Positions 42,757 to 51,528 of a stretch of 64,000 bases of DNA are shown here, one piece after another. Where the stretch lies: the NCBI RefSeq assembly GCF_014695585.1, contig NZ_JACJON010000039.1:1-64000 (forward strand). Direction: 5' to 3'. Under the pieces are notes generated by a model, which was given only the letters and a program-made list of their open reading frames with translations, ran no database searches and had not been told where the DNA came from. Source of the DNA: Microcoleus sp. FACHB-831 (lineage in GTDB: Bacteria; Cyanobacteriota; Cyanobacteriia; Cyanobacteriales; FACHB-T130). Position 1 is the first letter of the stretch. Each line of letters starts with the position of its first letter. The translations under genes and the position numbers were made by a program.

Positions 42757-43938
42757 ATGCCTCACGAACAGCTAGAAATCTCAACCCCAAAGCCAGTGCT
42801 ATCTTGGGCAGGACACCCACTTGGCGCAGACGAAACCAAGATGGCGCGGAACGTTGCATCGCTACCATTTGTATTCAAGCACGTAGCCTTAATGCCAGAC
42901 GTTCACTTGGGGAAAGGTGCATTAGTGGGGTCTGTAATTGCCACTAAAGAAGCTATTATGCCCGCTGCTGTTGGCGTAGACATTGGTTGCGGCATGATGG
43001 CAATCAAAACCCCATTTAATGCTGACAAATTAGAGGGTAAGTTAAAGAAAATTCGTCTGGATCTTGAAGCAGCTATTCCAGTTGGATTTAATGAGAACAA
43101 AGATATTGAAAAAACTGTAGCAAACTGGCAGGCTTGGGAAGATTTCAAGGAACTGCATCAAGGAGTGCAGCGCCTTGAGAATAAAGCAATGAAACAACTA
43201 GGTTCGCTAGGCGGCGGAAATCACTTTATTGAAGTTTGCGTCGATACTAACGAGCAAGTTTGGCTGATGTTGCACTCTGGTTCGCGCAACATTGGCAATA
43301 TGCTAGCGCAGTGCCACATTGACACGGCTAAAGAATTAGCAAAGCTGGCAGAAACTCCCCTACCAGATAAAGATTTAGCCTACTTTGTTGCTGGTACTCC
43401 AGAATTCCAGGCATACTGGCGCGACTTGCAGTGGGCGCAGGATTATGCTCGTTTCAATCGCGATGTGATGATGAATCGTTTCAAGCGAGTTGTAGAAAAA
43501 CATATTGCAGGAGGTAAGGCAACTAAGCCTTTATTGTCGGTAAATTGCCATCACAATTACGCCGAAAAAGAGGTGCATTTCGGGGAAGAAGTCTACGTCA
43601 CTCGCAAAGGTGCAGTAAGGGCGCGTGAGGAAGATTATGGCATTATTCCTGGCTCGATGGGAGCAAAATCTTACATCGTTAAAGGTAAGGGAAACCATGA
43701 TAGTTATTGTTCTTGCTCTCACGGCGCAGGGCGTTTGATGTCTCGGAATAAGGCGAAAAATGTCTACACGCTGGATGATTTAATTCAACAAACTAAAGGC
43801 GTGGAGTGTCGCAAAGATGAGGGAGTTTTAGACGAAATTCCCGGTGCTTACAAGCCAATAGAGGAAGTCATGGCTAACCAATCAGATTTGGTTGAAGTTG
43901 TGGCAACACTGAAGCAAGTTGTGTGCATCAAGGGGTAA
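42757..43938 (+). CDS. rtcB: RtcB family RNA-splicing ligase
   Basis: 393 residues. Joins RNA 2',3'-cyclic or 3'-phosphate ends to 5'-OH using GTP and Mn2+. Metal and guanylate motifs are intact: PDVHLGKGALVGS, GVDIGCGMMAIKTP, SLGGGNHFIEV, HSGSRNIG, NCHHNYAEKE and KGNHDSYCSCSHGAGRLMSR with the histidine that accepts GMP. It belongs to the shorter bacterial subgroup. No RtcA or RtcR homologue lies beside it, so the trigger for its expression is unknown. ATG at 42757; a GC-rich hairpin follows the stop (43953-43982). Confidence 0.94.
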   Translation: MPHEQLEISTPKPVLSWAGHPLGADETKMARNVASLPFVFKHVALMPDVHLGKGALVGSVIATKEAIMPAAVGVDIGCGMMAIKTPFNADKLEGKLKKIRLDLEAAIPVGFNENKDIEKTVANWQAWEDFKELHQGVQRLENKAMKQLGSLGGGNHFIEVCVDTNEQVWLMLHSGSRNIGNMLAQCHIDTAKELAKLAETPLPDKDLAYFVAGTPEFQAYWRDLQWAQDYARFNRDVMMNRFKRVVEKHIAGGKATKPLLSVNCHHNYAEKEVHFGEEVYVTRKGAVRAREEDYGIIPGSMGAKSYIVKGKGNHDSYCSCSHGAGRLMSRNKAKNVYTLDDLIQQTKGVECRKDEGVLDEIPGAYKPIEEVMANQSDLVEVVATLKQVVCIKG

Positions 43939-43952
43939 ATTTACGCAAATGT

Positions 43953-43982
43953 TTTGTAGGGTGGGTTAGCGCCCATCCTACG
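43953..43982 (+). terminator. Hairpin after rtcB
   Basis: GTAGGGTGGG and GCCCATCCTAC pair around a short loop, 15 bases after the rtcB stop. The GTAGGGTGGG..CCCACCCTAC form is a recurrent intergenic hairpin in cyanobacteria; a variant occurs at 61570-61590. Confidence 0.55.
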
Positions 43983-44029
43983 ATTATTAGCTATTGTTTA
44001 GAATCCAAATTAGGAATCAATTAGCATTA

Positions 44030-44695
44030 TTAATTCTTGGCGCGATCGCCCTTAAATCGCTTAAGAATAATAGGCATAGCAGAAAGTGCCGCTAGCACAG
44101 CCAAAGCACCCAATAGCTGTAAAGGAGGGCCACCCGTAGCTGCTTCCAGCCCACCGCGTCCCAGCCAACAATATGCAAAGCTTCCCGGTATAATCCCTAC
44201 AAAAGTTGCCAGAAAATAAGCAGCTAGGGAAATCGGTGTCAGACCTAATAAATAGTTAACCGCAGTGAAGGGAAAAACTGGTGCAAGGCGAAGAGATAAG
44301 GCAAACCAAAACCCATCTTGTTCAATTCCTCGACTAAGATTACGCAAGCGATCGCCCTTTTCAAACTGCTGCTTCGCCCAATCTCCAGCAACGAAGCGTG
44401 AGATTAAAAATGCCCCCGTTGCTCCCAAAGTTGCCCCAATTATTGTCCACAGCGTACCCCAGAAAAGCCCAAACAAAGCACCAGCTGAAAGCGTCAAAAT
44501 TGTAGCCGGAAAAACCAAAATGGTTGCTACAAAGTAAATGACAATGTACCCCAGCGGTGCAAAAACACCAGCTTGTTCTTTCCAGGCTTGTAAGTTTTGC
44601 GGTTGCAGCCAAGAACTAATTGGTGTGAACTTAAAGATAATTAAAGCAGTTACCAAAATAACTGCCCCAATAAACAGTCGCATCCATTTCGACAT
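44030..44695 (-). CDS. TVP38/TMEM64 family membrane protein
   Basis: 221 residues with about five membrane helices and the family's core (FPATILTLSAGALFGLFWGT, then GATLGATGAFLISRFVAGDW and RLAPVFPFTAVNYLLG). These DedA-like (VTT) proteins act in the inner membrane, possibly as lipid or ion transporters. I chose ATG 44695 because AAGGA lies 10 bases upstream; a GTG at 44734, right after the arsS stop, is the alternative. It follows arsS on the same strand, a pairing often seen in cyanobacteria. Confidence 0.87.
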   Translation of the reverse strand: MSKWMRLFIGAVILVTALIIFKFTPISSWLQPQNLQAWKEQAGVFAPLGYIVIYFVATILVFPATILTLSAGALFGLFWGTLWTIIGATLGATGAFLISRFVAGDWAKQQFEKGDRLRNLSRGIEQDGFWFALSLRLAPVFPFTAVNYLLGLTPISLAAYFLATFVGIIPGSFAYCWLGRGGLEAATGGPPLQLLGALAVLAALSAMPIILKRFKGDRAKN

Positions 44696-44735
44696 TGGCT
44701 GAGTATTCCTTCGAGTTAGCCAATTATCCACCACT

Positions 44736-45737
44736 TTAAACTAAAGCGCCACCACAACTAGAACCACAACCAGCCGTACAGCCGTAGCAATATGGTGCAG
44801 TCTGTATCTCGTCAATCAAGTCTAAAGTTCCGGCGGCGAGTAACTTTGCAACCGTCAGCTTTTCGCCGTCGCGAGTTTTTGCAGGTAGGTTCGACATCTG
44901 GTTAAAGTCGCAATCATAGATATTACCCAGATAGTCAATTGAAAGTTCATCCCGACACATTAAATGTTCAACCGTACCTGCATTAAAGTTAGACTCTAAA
45001 AAGTGCAAATAAGGTTTGTGTAATTTTCTGTGTTCCAGCTGAAACTTAGTGCGACCAACCGGAAGATTTGTAATGGTGAATAAATTGTTAAAGCAAATAC
45101 CAAACTTTTCGTGCAAAAAGCTTTTATAATCCTGTTCTAATTTTATCTGATCTGGAGTTAGGGAAAATTTCTCCGTTGTGGGAATTGGCGGATTGAAAAC
45201 CAAGTCTAGTATTAAATTGGGATCTTGTGCATAACCAAGTTTGTTCAAGATTTGCAATCCCCGAATCGAAGCCTCATAAACGCCATTTCCTCGCATTTTA
45301 TCTACATTGTCTTCTAAGTAGCATGGAAGGGAAGCAACAATCCTCGTCTGATATTTAGCACAATATTCCGGAATATCTTCAAACCCCTTCTCAAAATAAA
45401 TTGTGAGGTTAGAACGCACTATTACTTGTTTGCCAACATTTCGCGATGCTTCTACAATTCGCTTGAACCCGTAGAGCATTTCCGGTGCGCCGCCAGTGAG
45501 ATCAACTATTTTGATTTCCGGAAATTTATAGATAACCTCAATTAATTGCTCGCAAACTTCTGGGCTGAGTTCTTCAGTGCGTTTTGGGCTAGCCTCTACA
45601 TGGCAGTGAGTACAGGCGAGGTTACAGCGTTTTCCTAGATTAATTTGTAAAACCTTAATTTGGCTTTTAGTTAAAGGCTGACCAAGTTTATCTTTAAATG
45701 GCGTTAGGGTTGAAGGAATTGATTCAAGATTAATCAT
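44736..45737 (-). CDS. arsS: Arsenosugar biosynthesis radical SAM protein ArsS
   Basis: 333 residues. The radical SAM cluster motif is CNLACTHCHVEA (CxxxCxxC), then a GGAPEMLYG loop. The C-terminal DUF3641-type domain ends in the Cys-rich tail PYCYGCTAGCGSSCGGALV. ArsS is proposed to add the 5'-deoxyadenosyl group to dimethylarsinous acid, making arsenosugar precursors. Some family members contain selenocysteine; here all positions are Cys. ATG 45737 gives MINLESIPSTL; the longer frame begins with TTG. The usual partner arsM is not in the immediate neighbourhood. Confidence 0.9.
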   Translation of the reverse strand: MINLESIPSTLTPFKDKLGQPLTKSQIKVLQINLGKRCNLACTHCHVEASPKRTEELSPEVCEQLIEVIYKFPEIKIVDLTGGAPEMLYGFKRIVEASRNVGKQVIVRSNLTIYFEKGFEDIPEYCAKYQTRIVASLPCYLEDNVDKMRGNGVYEASIRGLQILNKLGYAQDPNLILDLVFNPPIPTTEKFSLTPDQIKLEQDYKSFLHEKFGICFNNLFTITNLPVGRTKFQLEHRKLHKPYLHFLESNFNAGTVEHLMCRDELSIDYLGNIYDCDFNQMSNLPAKTRDGEKLTVAKLLAAGTLDLIDEIQTAPYCYGCTAGCGSSCGGALV

Positions 45738-45924
45738 TATGTCACTTTTAAGAAGATGAAAATTGTAACCGAAGGTCAAGCTTACCAGGGCATTGCCAGC
45801 AGCAACAACGCTTTGTTAAAACCCTGCTAACCTCACATTATCAAAAATACTAAGGTACAAACAGTCAACAAAACTTGTAAGTTGCCTGACTGGGGGAGAC
45901 GCTTTATTGAAAACCTGCTTATAA

Positions 45925-45966
45925 AAAAGTACGCAGCCAAAGCAAGATTAGATTCATCGGCTGCGT
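45925..45966 (-). terminator. Terminator of the erythromycin-esterase family gene
   Basis: Read on the minus strand, ACGCAGCC (45966-45959) pairs with GGCTGCGT (45938-45931) and is followed by ACTTTTTTAT. It is 41 bases past the stop of the gene at 46007. Confidence 0.8.
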
Positions 45967-46006
45967 TTGGAAGCCAATGTTAATCTTGGAAAATTCTATA
46001 GTTGAT

Positions 46007-47353
46007 TCACAAACCAGAGGGGAATGTCTCTGGTGCTTCCTCTGATTGCCAGCGGGGAGTGCGTTCTAGGGGTTCTACAGCCCGCGTTTGGTCAAAATGG
46101 AGTACGGCATCGAATTGGTCGGGTAAGCGGGCATAGAAGTAGTGGCTGGTACGTTCTGTTTTAGGCCGATAGATCACACCAATCGCCCGTTCCAATCGAC
46201 CCTCGCGCAGAGATGCGATCGCCCCTTCGCGATCGCGTAAATTAAGCATAAAACTGGGCAACCCCGTATCGTGGAATAGCGCTTCGTAACTCCCAGACAA
46301 TGCTGGTTGAACCCGCTTAAGTTCGGCTGGCGCATCCCACTTGGAAGCCGCCGTGACAGTACCGCTGTAGGTCGTAAAACCGATGATGAACGTGTCGCCC
46401 TGGTGGCGTTCGCGCACAAGCTGACCGACATTAATTTCCCCCGCGTCAGCCATATCCGTTGCTCGCGCATCACCCAAATGCGAGTTGTGTTCCCAGACGA
46501 CAACCTTAGCGCGATCGCCTTGTTTGTCTAAATGGGCAACAATTCGATCGAGGGTTTCAGCCATGTGGCGATCGCGCAAATTCCACGACGAAACCCGACC
46601 CCGAAACATCGAACGGTAGTATTCCTCAGCGTTCTTCACCAGAAGTGCATTTTGCTCGGCGTCGAAGAATTCCTCCTCCGCCCGACGACCATCCCGTTTA
46701 GCATACTCGCCAGTGCGACGTTGCAGTTCCAACAGTTGAGCGATCGCTTCCTCTTCGCACGAGTCACTCAGTCCGGAACTGGTTACATACCCATACGCTT
46801 GAGTATCTTCGCCAAAATGCTCAAAGCACGAGTACCGTTCCCCTGCTTGTTTAGCTGCTTCTGGATCGATCTTGCCCAGGTAATCGAGTACAGCTTGCAT
46901 TGATGCATACATGCTGTAGAGGTCAAGACCATAAAAGCCAACTTTTGTAGCATTTTCAGGAAGTGCATCATTGTATTGACGCAGCCAGTCAATGAAGTTA
47001 ACTACATCAGTATTGCGCCACATCCAAGTTGGGAAGCCTTGGAAGCCAGCTAGTGCTTGTTCGCTGGTAGCATCATCATTCATACCCCGAACGTAATTAT
47101 TAACGCGGTAAGCATCAGGCCAGTCTGCTTCAATTGCAACAGCGGTAAAGCCTTTTTCTTGAATCAGCCGTTTGGTGATTTCAGCTCGTTCTCGATAAAA
47201 TTCATGGGTGCCGTGCGATGCTTCACCGATTAGAACAAAGCGGGAATCGCCGATTAAATCCATTAATGGATCGTAGTCTTGAGGATTGCCTGTGAGTGGA
47301 TGAGCGCGATCGCGCACTGCATCGATTAACTTCGTATTTTTTGCATCTGACAT
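46007..47353 (-). CDS. Erythromycin esterase family protein
   Basis: 448 residues from ATG 47353. Family blocks: FVLIGEASHGTHEFYRERAE, TAVAIEADWPDAYRVNNYVR, KVVVWEHNSHLGDARATD and FYARLPDQFDAVLHFDQT. The conserved His and Glu residues of EreA/EreB active sites (in EASHGTHE and EHNSH) are kept. Clinically, EreA/B open the macrolide lactone ring, but most chromosomal members have unknown substrates. No resistance or natural-product gene is adjacent, so I would not call it a resistance gene. A distinct terminator lies downstream. Confidence 0.9.
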   Translation of the reverse strand: MSDAKNTKLIDAVRDRAHPLTGNPQDYDPLMDLIGDSRFVLIGEASHGTHEFYRERAEITKRLIQEKGFTAVAIEADWPDAYRVNNYVRGMNDDATSEQALAGFQGFPTWMWRNTDVVNFIDWLRQYNDALPENATKVGFYGLDLYSMYASMQAVLDYLGKIDPEAAKQAGERYSCFEHFGEDTQAYGYVTSSGLSDSCEEEAIAQLLELQRRTGEYAKRDGRRAEEEFFDAEQNALLVKNAEEYYRSMFRGRVSSWNLRDRHMAETLDRIVAHLDKQGDRAKVVVWEHNSHLGDARATDMADAGEINVGQLVRERHQGDTFIIGFTTYSGTVTAASKWDAPAELKRVQPALSGSYEALFHDTGLPSFMLNLRDREGAIASLREGRLERAIGVIYRPKTERTSHYFYARLPDQFDAVLHFDQTRAVEPLERTPRWQSEEAPETFPSGL

Positions 47354-47489
47354 AATTCTATTCTTCTTAAGCATTGAGAAGAGTCTTAATATCAAGTTTT
47401 ATAAGCTTTGATTTTTATTTTGTGTAAAATCGCTGTAACTCATATCTTGCAATCTAATCCCGTACTTTTATGCGGATTTGTGGAACCGC

Positions 47490-47585
47490 AAAGACGCACC
47501 AGCGGAGCGAAGCGCGTCAGCGCGTTAGAGCGCGAAGGAAAGAGCGGCAAAGAGAGTTTTACAAATAATTTAAGATTCCTATACT
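47490..47585. repeat. Dispersed repeat related to the 15.3-kb element
   Basis: It shares CAGCGGAGCGAAGCGCGTCA, GCGCGTTAG and GCGCGAAGGAAAGAGCGG with 15336-15419. Then comes a diverged form of the terminal repeat (TTTTACAAATAATTTAAGAT, TCCTATAC). Probably a degenerate copy of the same MITE. Confidence 0.65.
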
Positions 47586-47790
47586 TGAACAAATCCTTTA
47601 TTAAGGCTAGCTCTGCTATTTCGTCCGCTCATCTTACTTGCGGCACACTCTCATGTTAAATTAATCTGTTAATGGGAATACAAAATACCAATAGCAGTTA
47701 TATTTTCCAGTTCATCTGAGTTTTTACAAAACTGAAATGCACTAAAAAATTAGCATCATTTCTAAATCCCTCCAAACACTTACTGACAGC

Positions 47791-47862
47791 CGCGAGTTTT
47801 ATGAAGAGGTTTTTTTGGGGGAGACCCCCCAAGTCCTGGTTTTCTCTAATGAAATTTGGGTA
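47791..47862. repeat. G/C-run hairpin repeat, copy A
   Basis: CGCGAGTTTTATGAAGAGG, TTTTTTTGGGGG, AGA, CCCCCCAAG, TCCTGGTTTTCTCTAATG. It matches 57421-57515 over its flanks and hairpin (TTGGGGG-AGA-CCCCCCAA). Not followed by a T-run on the plus strand, though the T-run precedes the stem on that strand. Confidence 0.6.
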
Positions 47863-48037
47863 AAGGCAAATATGATTAGGAGAAATTATAGGCATATTTC
47901 CCCAATTCAACGCACATTTAGAACTGACTATCAAGAGCGCGATCGCCCAGCCTATGCCCTTAAAATTTTTTGCAACAAATCAACCTGAATGCAACTACAT
48001 TGGATAGTCCTTCTAATGCAGTTGCACCTAACCCAAA

Positions 48038-48826
48038 CTAATGGTGAACTGTGCCATCAGGCATAGTTGCCCCTTGAAGGTTAGTACCTGTTAAATTAGT
48101 GCCCCTGAGATTAGCATCGGTCAGGTTAGCACCTCTAAGATTAGCCCCTGTCAGGTTAGCCCCTCTAAGATTAGCCCCTGTCAAGTTAGCTTTGCTGAGG
48201 TTAGCTTTGCTGAGATTAGCCCATCTGAAGTCAACCCCAAAAAGTTCAGCTTCGCTTAAGTTAGCCCTAAAAATGTAAGCGCCGTTGAGGTGAGCCTTGC
48301 TCAAATTAGCTTTGTGCAGGTCAGCTTGATAAAAATAAACCTCAACCAATTCAGCTTCATGGAGGTTGGCATTGCTAAGGTTAGTATTGCTAAGATTAGC
48401 GCCAATAAGATTAGCGGCAATCAAGCCAGTCCCCACCAGGCTAGCATTACCCAGATCGACTCCTCTAAGATTAGCCCCTCTAAGATCGGCTCCCATCAAA
48501 TTAGCATCAGTTAGATCCGCCCCTCTAAGGTTAGCTTCGATCAGGTTAGTCCCGATCAAATTAGCTTCGATCAGGTTAGCTTCGATGAGTTCAGCTTGGT
48601 GGAGGTTAGCAAGACTGAGGTTAGCAAGGCTGAGGTTAGCGGCAATAAGTAAAGCTTGGCCTAGATCCGCCATTCTTAGGTTAGCACTGCTGAGGTTAGC
48701 TCCTCTGAGATTAGCTCCTCTGAGGTTAGCTTCGCTAAGGTCTGGTTCTATCTGCGGGTTGTTAATTCTCCACTCAACCCATCTAACTGCACCCAAATTA
48801 AGTAGGGCAAGATGTTCTTTAGACAT
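48038..48826 (-). CDS. Pentapeptide repeat protein
   Basis: 262 residues, of which about 220 are uninterrupted A(D/N)LXX pentapeptides (ANLRGANLRGANLSSANL and so on), predicting a right-handed quadrilateral beta-helix of some 45 repeats. The N-terminal ~25 residues (EHLALLNLGAVRWVEWR) form the capping helix often found in cyanobacterial members. There is no signal peptide. Cyanobacteria have dozens of these proteins, nearly all of unknown role. The corresponding 15-base DNA periodicity should not be mistaken for a satellite. Confidence 0.93.
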   Translation of the reverse strand: MSKEHLALLNLGAVRWVEWRINNPQIEPDLSEANLRGANLRGANLSSANLRMADLGQALLIAANLSLANLSLANLHQAELIEANLIEANLIGTNLIEANLRGADLTDANLMGADLRGANLRGVDLGNASLVGTGLIAANLIGANLSNTNLSNANLHEAELVEVYFYQADLHKANLSKAHLNGAYIFRANLSEAELFGVDFRWANLSKANLSKANLTGANLRGANLTGANLRGANLTDANLRGTNLTGTNLQGATMPDGTVHH

Positions 48827-48922
48827 ATGCTGGCTTGGTGATTGTTTTAGAATGTACGCAGCTTGGGGTAAAGTGCGGCTTGAAAATCTTTATAAGCAAT
48901 TGAAAATAAGCGATTGAAACGG

Positions 48923-49564
48923 CTATTCTTTACGCCCGCCGACAGTTTCTTCTCGACCAGCCACGTTTTCAATTGCTACGAGTGCCGCACTAGAACCCGC
49001 TAAAATATCCTGTTCTGCTCCACCCAAGTAAAGGCGTCCGAAACTTCCGACAGCCTGAACCTCAAGTATGTTAATTAAAGCGGCTTTCTCCGCTTCGTTT
49101 GCTGCCAGTGCTGCGTAAGCGGCAGGCTGAACTTCTAACACGTAAAGCGTTTGCCCTGCCAAAAGTAGCTGCCCGCGCCGAGTGCGGTTGATCAGCTGTG
49201 TTTGGTGGGCATCAATGTTGCGGATAATTTGGCTAGAAACGACACGCGGTTTGAGACATTCCTCTTTACGGACTCCCAGCGCCTCGAGTATTGCTTTTCC
49301 TGCTGCCCGCGTCTCTCCCTGTCTGCTGGAATGAACTTCTAGAAGCCCGTAAAGGCGTTCGACAACCTGCACGCCCGGTCTTACAGAGGCGGATTTAAGG
49401 GCTACATCAGTAATTCGGTTAATTTCTATGCCCGGTGAGATTTCAATCCACAGCGATGTATCACCGGGTAAGGGTAAGAACCCCAGCGCGACTGTGCCCA
49501 TGTATGCTGCGTGCTGAGGCTGCAAGCTGTCTAAAAATACATAACTGCGTAGTTCGATACCCAA
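48923..49564 (-). CDS. ccmP: Carboxysome shell protein CcmP (tandem BMC)
   Basis: 213 residues made of two fused bacterial-microcompartment domains. Recognised blocks: [59 protein letters not shown] and [20 protein letters not shown]. CcmP forms stacked pseudohexamers in the beta-carboxysome shell with a gated central pore. It is typically encoded away from the main ccmKLMNO operon, as here. Full length, with intact C-terminal tail ([11 protein letters not shown]). ATG 49564. No carboxysome neighbour is present. Confidence 0.92.
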   Translation of the reverse strand: MGIELRSYVFLDSLQPQHAAYMGTVALGFLPLPGDTSLWIEISPGIEINRITDVALKSASVRPGVQVVERLYGLLEVHSSRQGETRAAGKAILEALGVRKEECLKPRVVSSQIIRNIDAHQTQLINRTRRGQLLLAGQTLYVLEVQPAAYAALAANEAEKAALINILEVQAVGSFGRLYLGGAEQDILAGSSAALVAIENVAGREETVGGRKE

Positions 49565-50119
49565 GATTTTGATCTCCGAACATTAGGTAAAACAATATGC
49601 TGCAACATCTGAGTTTACCGTTTTGAGGGATGAGCGCATAGAAACGATTGTTGGGGTTGCTTTGTGGGGGGTGGTTGATTGCGTTTTGCTAGTTTTGAGC
49701 GATCGCTCTCTATCGGTCTAGGAAACCCTGTTTTGCCTTATGGGGAGCGATCGCCCGCGATAGTTTCTTAGTCAAGCGGCATTTGGCTGATTAATTAAGA
49801 GCGCGATCGCTTAACTTTCTCTAGCGAGAATATCCCACAAAAGCGCGATCGCAAGCCGTGAAAAAATTAATCACCCCCGCCAAATCAGCCAATTTCTCAA
49901 GCGACCACTACTTTAATTACTACCACCAACCAAAAAACCAGGTCTTAGCAGATTGCACGCGGACGAATCCTCAAACTGGTAACTTCTCACCACACCAAGA
50001 AAGCTATTTTTATTTAACTGAAATCAGTGTAGTTGGCCAGTATTAAGCAAATGGCAGACCCAGCTCAACACTGCTGTTAGTTCTGCTAAACCATCCTTAC
50101 GGAAACTCCCATTACATCT
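49565..50119. other. Upstream regions of ccmP and sigG with clustered HIP1
   Basis: 555 bases without a supported gene. Four GCGATCGC octamers lie within about 150 bases (near 49699, 49747, 49803 and 49844), an unusually dense run. A 62-codon frame (49858-50046) starting with GTG looks like chance. Confidence 0.45.
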
Positions 50120-50779
50120 ATGAGCCAATCAATTTCTGTATATGAGTCACCAGTTGAGGAACAATTGCCTCAAACATTACTGCAAACCGACAAAATCTCT
50201 AACTATGACTTGATTTTGCGAGCTAGAGAGGGTATACGTCCCGATCGCGCAATCTTTAGCGAACTTATGCGCCGATACCAGTCCCACGTCGATAAAATTT
50301 TATATCACTTGGCTCCTGACTGGCAGGATCGGGCAGATTTAGCGCAAGAAGTCTGGATTCGAGTTTATCGCAACGTCAATCGCTTAAACGAACCCGAAAA
50401 ATTTCGCGGTTGGTTGAGTCGCATTGCCACAAACCTGTTTTACGATGAACTGCGTAAACGAAAACGGCTGTCTCATCCCCTATCCCTGGATGCGCCGCAC
50501 ATCACGGAGGACGGCGATATAGGATGGGAAATTGCCTCCAAAGATACCACCCCAAACGAAGATTTGACAAGGCGGGAATTTTACGAGCAGTTGCGCGAAG
50601 CTATAGCCACTTTGCCGCATGCGTTCCGCACGACTATAGTTCTGCGGGAAATCGAGGGGATGGCTTATGAGGAAATTGCTCAAATTACGGGCGTTTCTTT
50701 AGGAACCGTCAAGTCGAGAATTGCGAGAGCTAGAGCTAAATTGCAATCACAACTGCAAAACTATCTGGATGGAAATTAG
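50120..50779 (+). CDS. sigG: ECF sigma factor, SigG type
   Basis: 219 residues. Region 2 (about 45-115: LMRRYQSHVDKILYHLAPDW, then DLAQEVWIRVYRNVNRL and FRGWLSRIATNLFYDELRKR) binds the -10 element. Region 4 (about 155-210: LPHAFRTTIVLREIEGMAYE, EIAQITGVSLGTVKSRIARA) binds -35. The insert PLSLDAPHITEDGDIGWE between them and the overall length match cyanobacterial SigG, linked to envelope or membrane stress in model species. No anti-sigma gene follows directly; the next 280 bases lead to the tRNA-like gene. ATG 50120. Confidence 0.87.
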   Translation: MSQSISVYESPVEEQLPQTLLQTDKISNYDLILRAREGIRPDRAIFSELMRRYQSHVDKILYHLAPDWQDRADLAQEVWIRVYRNVNRLNEPEKFRGWLSRIATNLFYDELRKRKRLSHPLSLDAPHITEDGDIGWEIASKDTTPNEDLTRREFYEQLREAIATLPHAFRTTIVLREIEGMAYEEIAQITGVSLGTVKSRIARARAKLQSQLQNYLDGN

Positions 50780-51012
50780 TGTAGGGTACGAGGAGTGAAA
50801 ACAATTTTCGTTGCCAGATTGGGGACAGTTTTTCTGGTGCAACCTTCCAGCCAAAACTAGCGCAGGAATGTTGCTTTGCAGAAAGCTGTCCTATTTATAT
50901 AAAATTATTCCTTGGGTCTTCCAGGCTGCAAAAATGTTTAAAAATCAAGCACTAAACGTTTAGAGCGTTATTTTATTGAAAGTTGCGCCGCTAAAAGAAC
51001 GACGAACCAAAC

Positions 51013-51041
51013 TTGACGCTTTTAGTATTTCGTAGTATAGT
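51013..51041 (+). promoter_or_regulatory. Consensus sigma-70 promoter of the tRNA-like gene
   Basis: TTGACG (51013-51018), a 17-base spacer and TATAGT (51036-51041), then a start predicted near 51048. The processed RNA would begin at 51062 after a short leader. This is close to a full consensus, as expected for a stable-RNA gene. Confidence 0.65.
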
Positions 51042-51061
51042 GTAGTATAGAGATTGTGAAT

Positions 51062-51219
51062 GCCGAGGATCTCGACACTTGAAGTGCAAGCCGCTTATCC
51101 CGAATTAAAATTCCCAGCTCTTAAAGCATGGGTGGGAACTGTGCGAGGGCTTTATTTGTTGCCAAGGGGCAACCGCGTAATGTAATTCGCGGGCGGGGGT
51201 TCGATTCCCTCCCTCGGCT
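51062..51219 (+). ncRNA. 158-nt tRNA-like RNA with non-canonical core
   Basis: The ends fold like a tRNA: acceptor GCCGAGG (51062-51068) is fully complementary to CCTCGGC (51212-51218), with discriminator T at 51219. The T-arm is GGGGG-TTCGATT-CCCTC (51195-51211). Between them, instead of D and anticodon arms, lie ~125 bases. These can form a 9-bp helix (CCCGAATTA, 51099-51107, with TAATTCG-c-GGG, 51183-51193) beside the T-arm and enclosing two hairpins: TTCCCA/TGGGAA (51111-51138) and GTTGCC-AAGG-GGCAAC (51158-51173). There is no GG-containing D-loop. The layout recalls tmRNA, but the G3-U70 pair and a tag frame are missing. An intron-bearing or insertion-damaged tRNA (the ends resemble tRNA-Thr) is the alternative. 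Confidence 0.65.
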
Positions 51220-51528
51220 TTAGACATTATGGTAGAAAATTTCATTTTTTTAAGGATGTTTATAAAACGGTAATTTCTCCCGCAGGCTATACCCGAAAAT
51301 GTCGCATCACAGCCTGTTAGGATAAGAAAAAATTAGGGCAAAAAGATATAGCATCCGTGATGAAGCTTTAGAGCAGTGTTAGAAAAATGATTTAAAAGTT
51401 GACTTTCTAAATAAAGAATTGAGGACTGCCACATCTAAGTTTAGTTAACTCGTAGTGTAGGTAGCGCCCCCTATTAGAATCAGAGGTGGCGCCGCCCACC
51501 CTAATACTGCTAGTTAGAGGTTTTTAGT
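51220..51528. other. Upstream region of the ABC-F gene
   Basis: 309 bases. A T-run (ATTTTTTT near 51244) may end the tRNA-like transcript. An inverted repeat GTAGCGCCCCC..GGTGGCGCCGCCCACCC lies near 51461-51500, just before the ABC-F start, and could act as a leader hairpin. Confidence 0.4.

Larger units (their letters stand above)
47354..48037. other. Gene-free region with two dispersed repeats
   Basis: No supported gene. It contains a GCGAAGCG-type repeat at 47490-47585 and a G/C-run hairpin at 47812-47832. Confidence 0.45.

Noticed and set aside
46007-47353. Macrolide resistance island
   Set aside because: No mobile element, second resistance gene or natural-product gene adjoins the erythromycin-esterase family gene.
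48060-48760. 15-base periodicity resembling a tandem repeat array
   Set aside because: It is the coding pattern of a pentapeptide-repeat protein on the minus strand.
49858-50046. 62-codon frame before sigG
   Set aside because: GTG start, low-complexity product, in a HIP1-rich leader.
51062-51219. Calling the tRNA-like RNA a tmRNA
   Set aside because: No G3-U70 pair, no Ala-rich tag frame, and only 158 nt against the ~390 nt usual in cyanobacteria.
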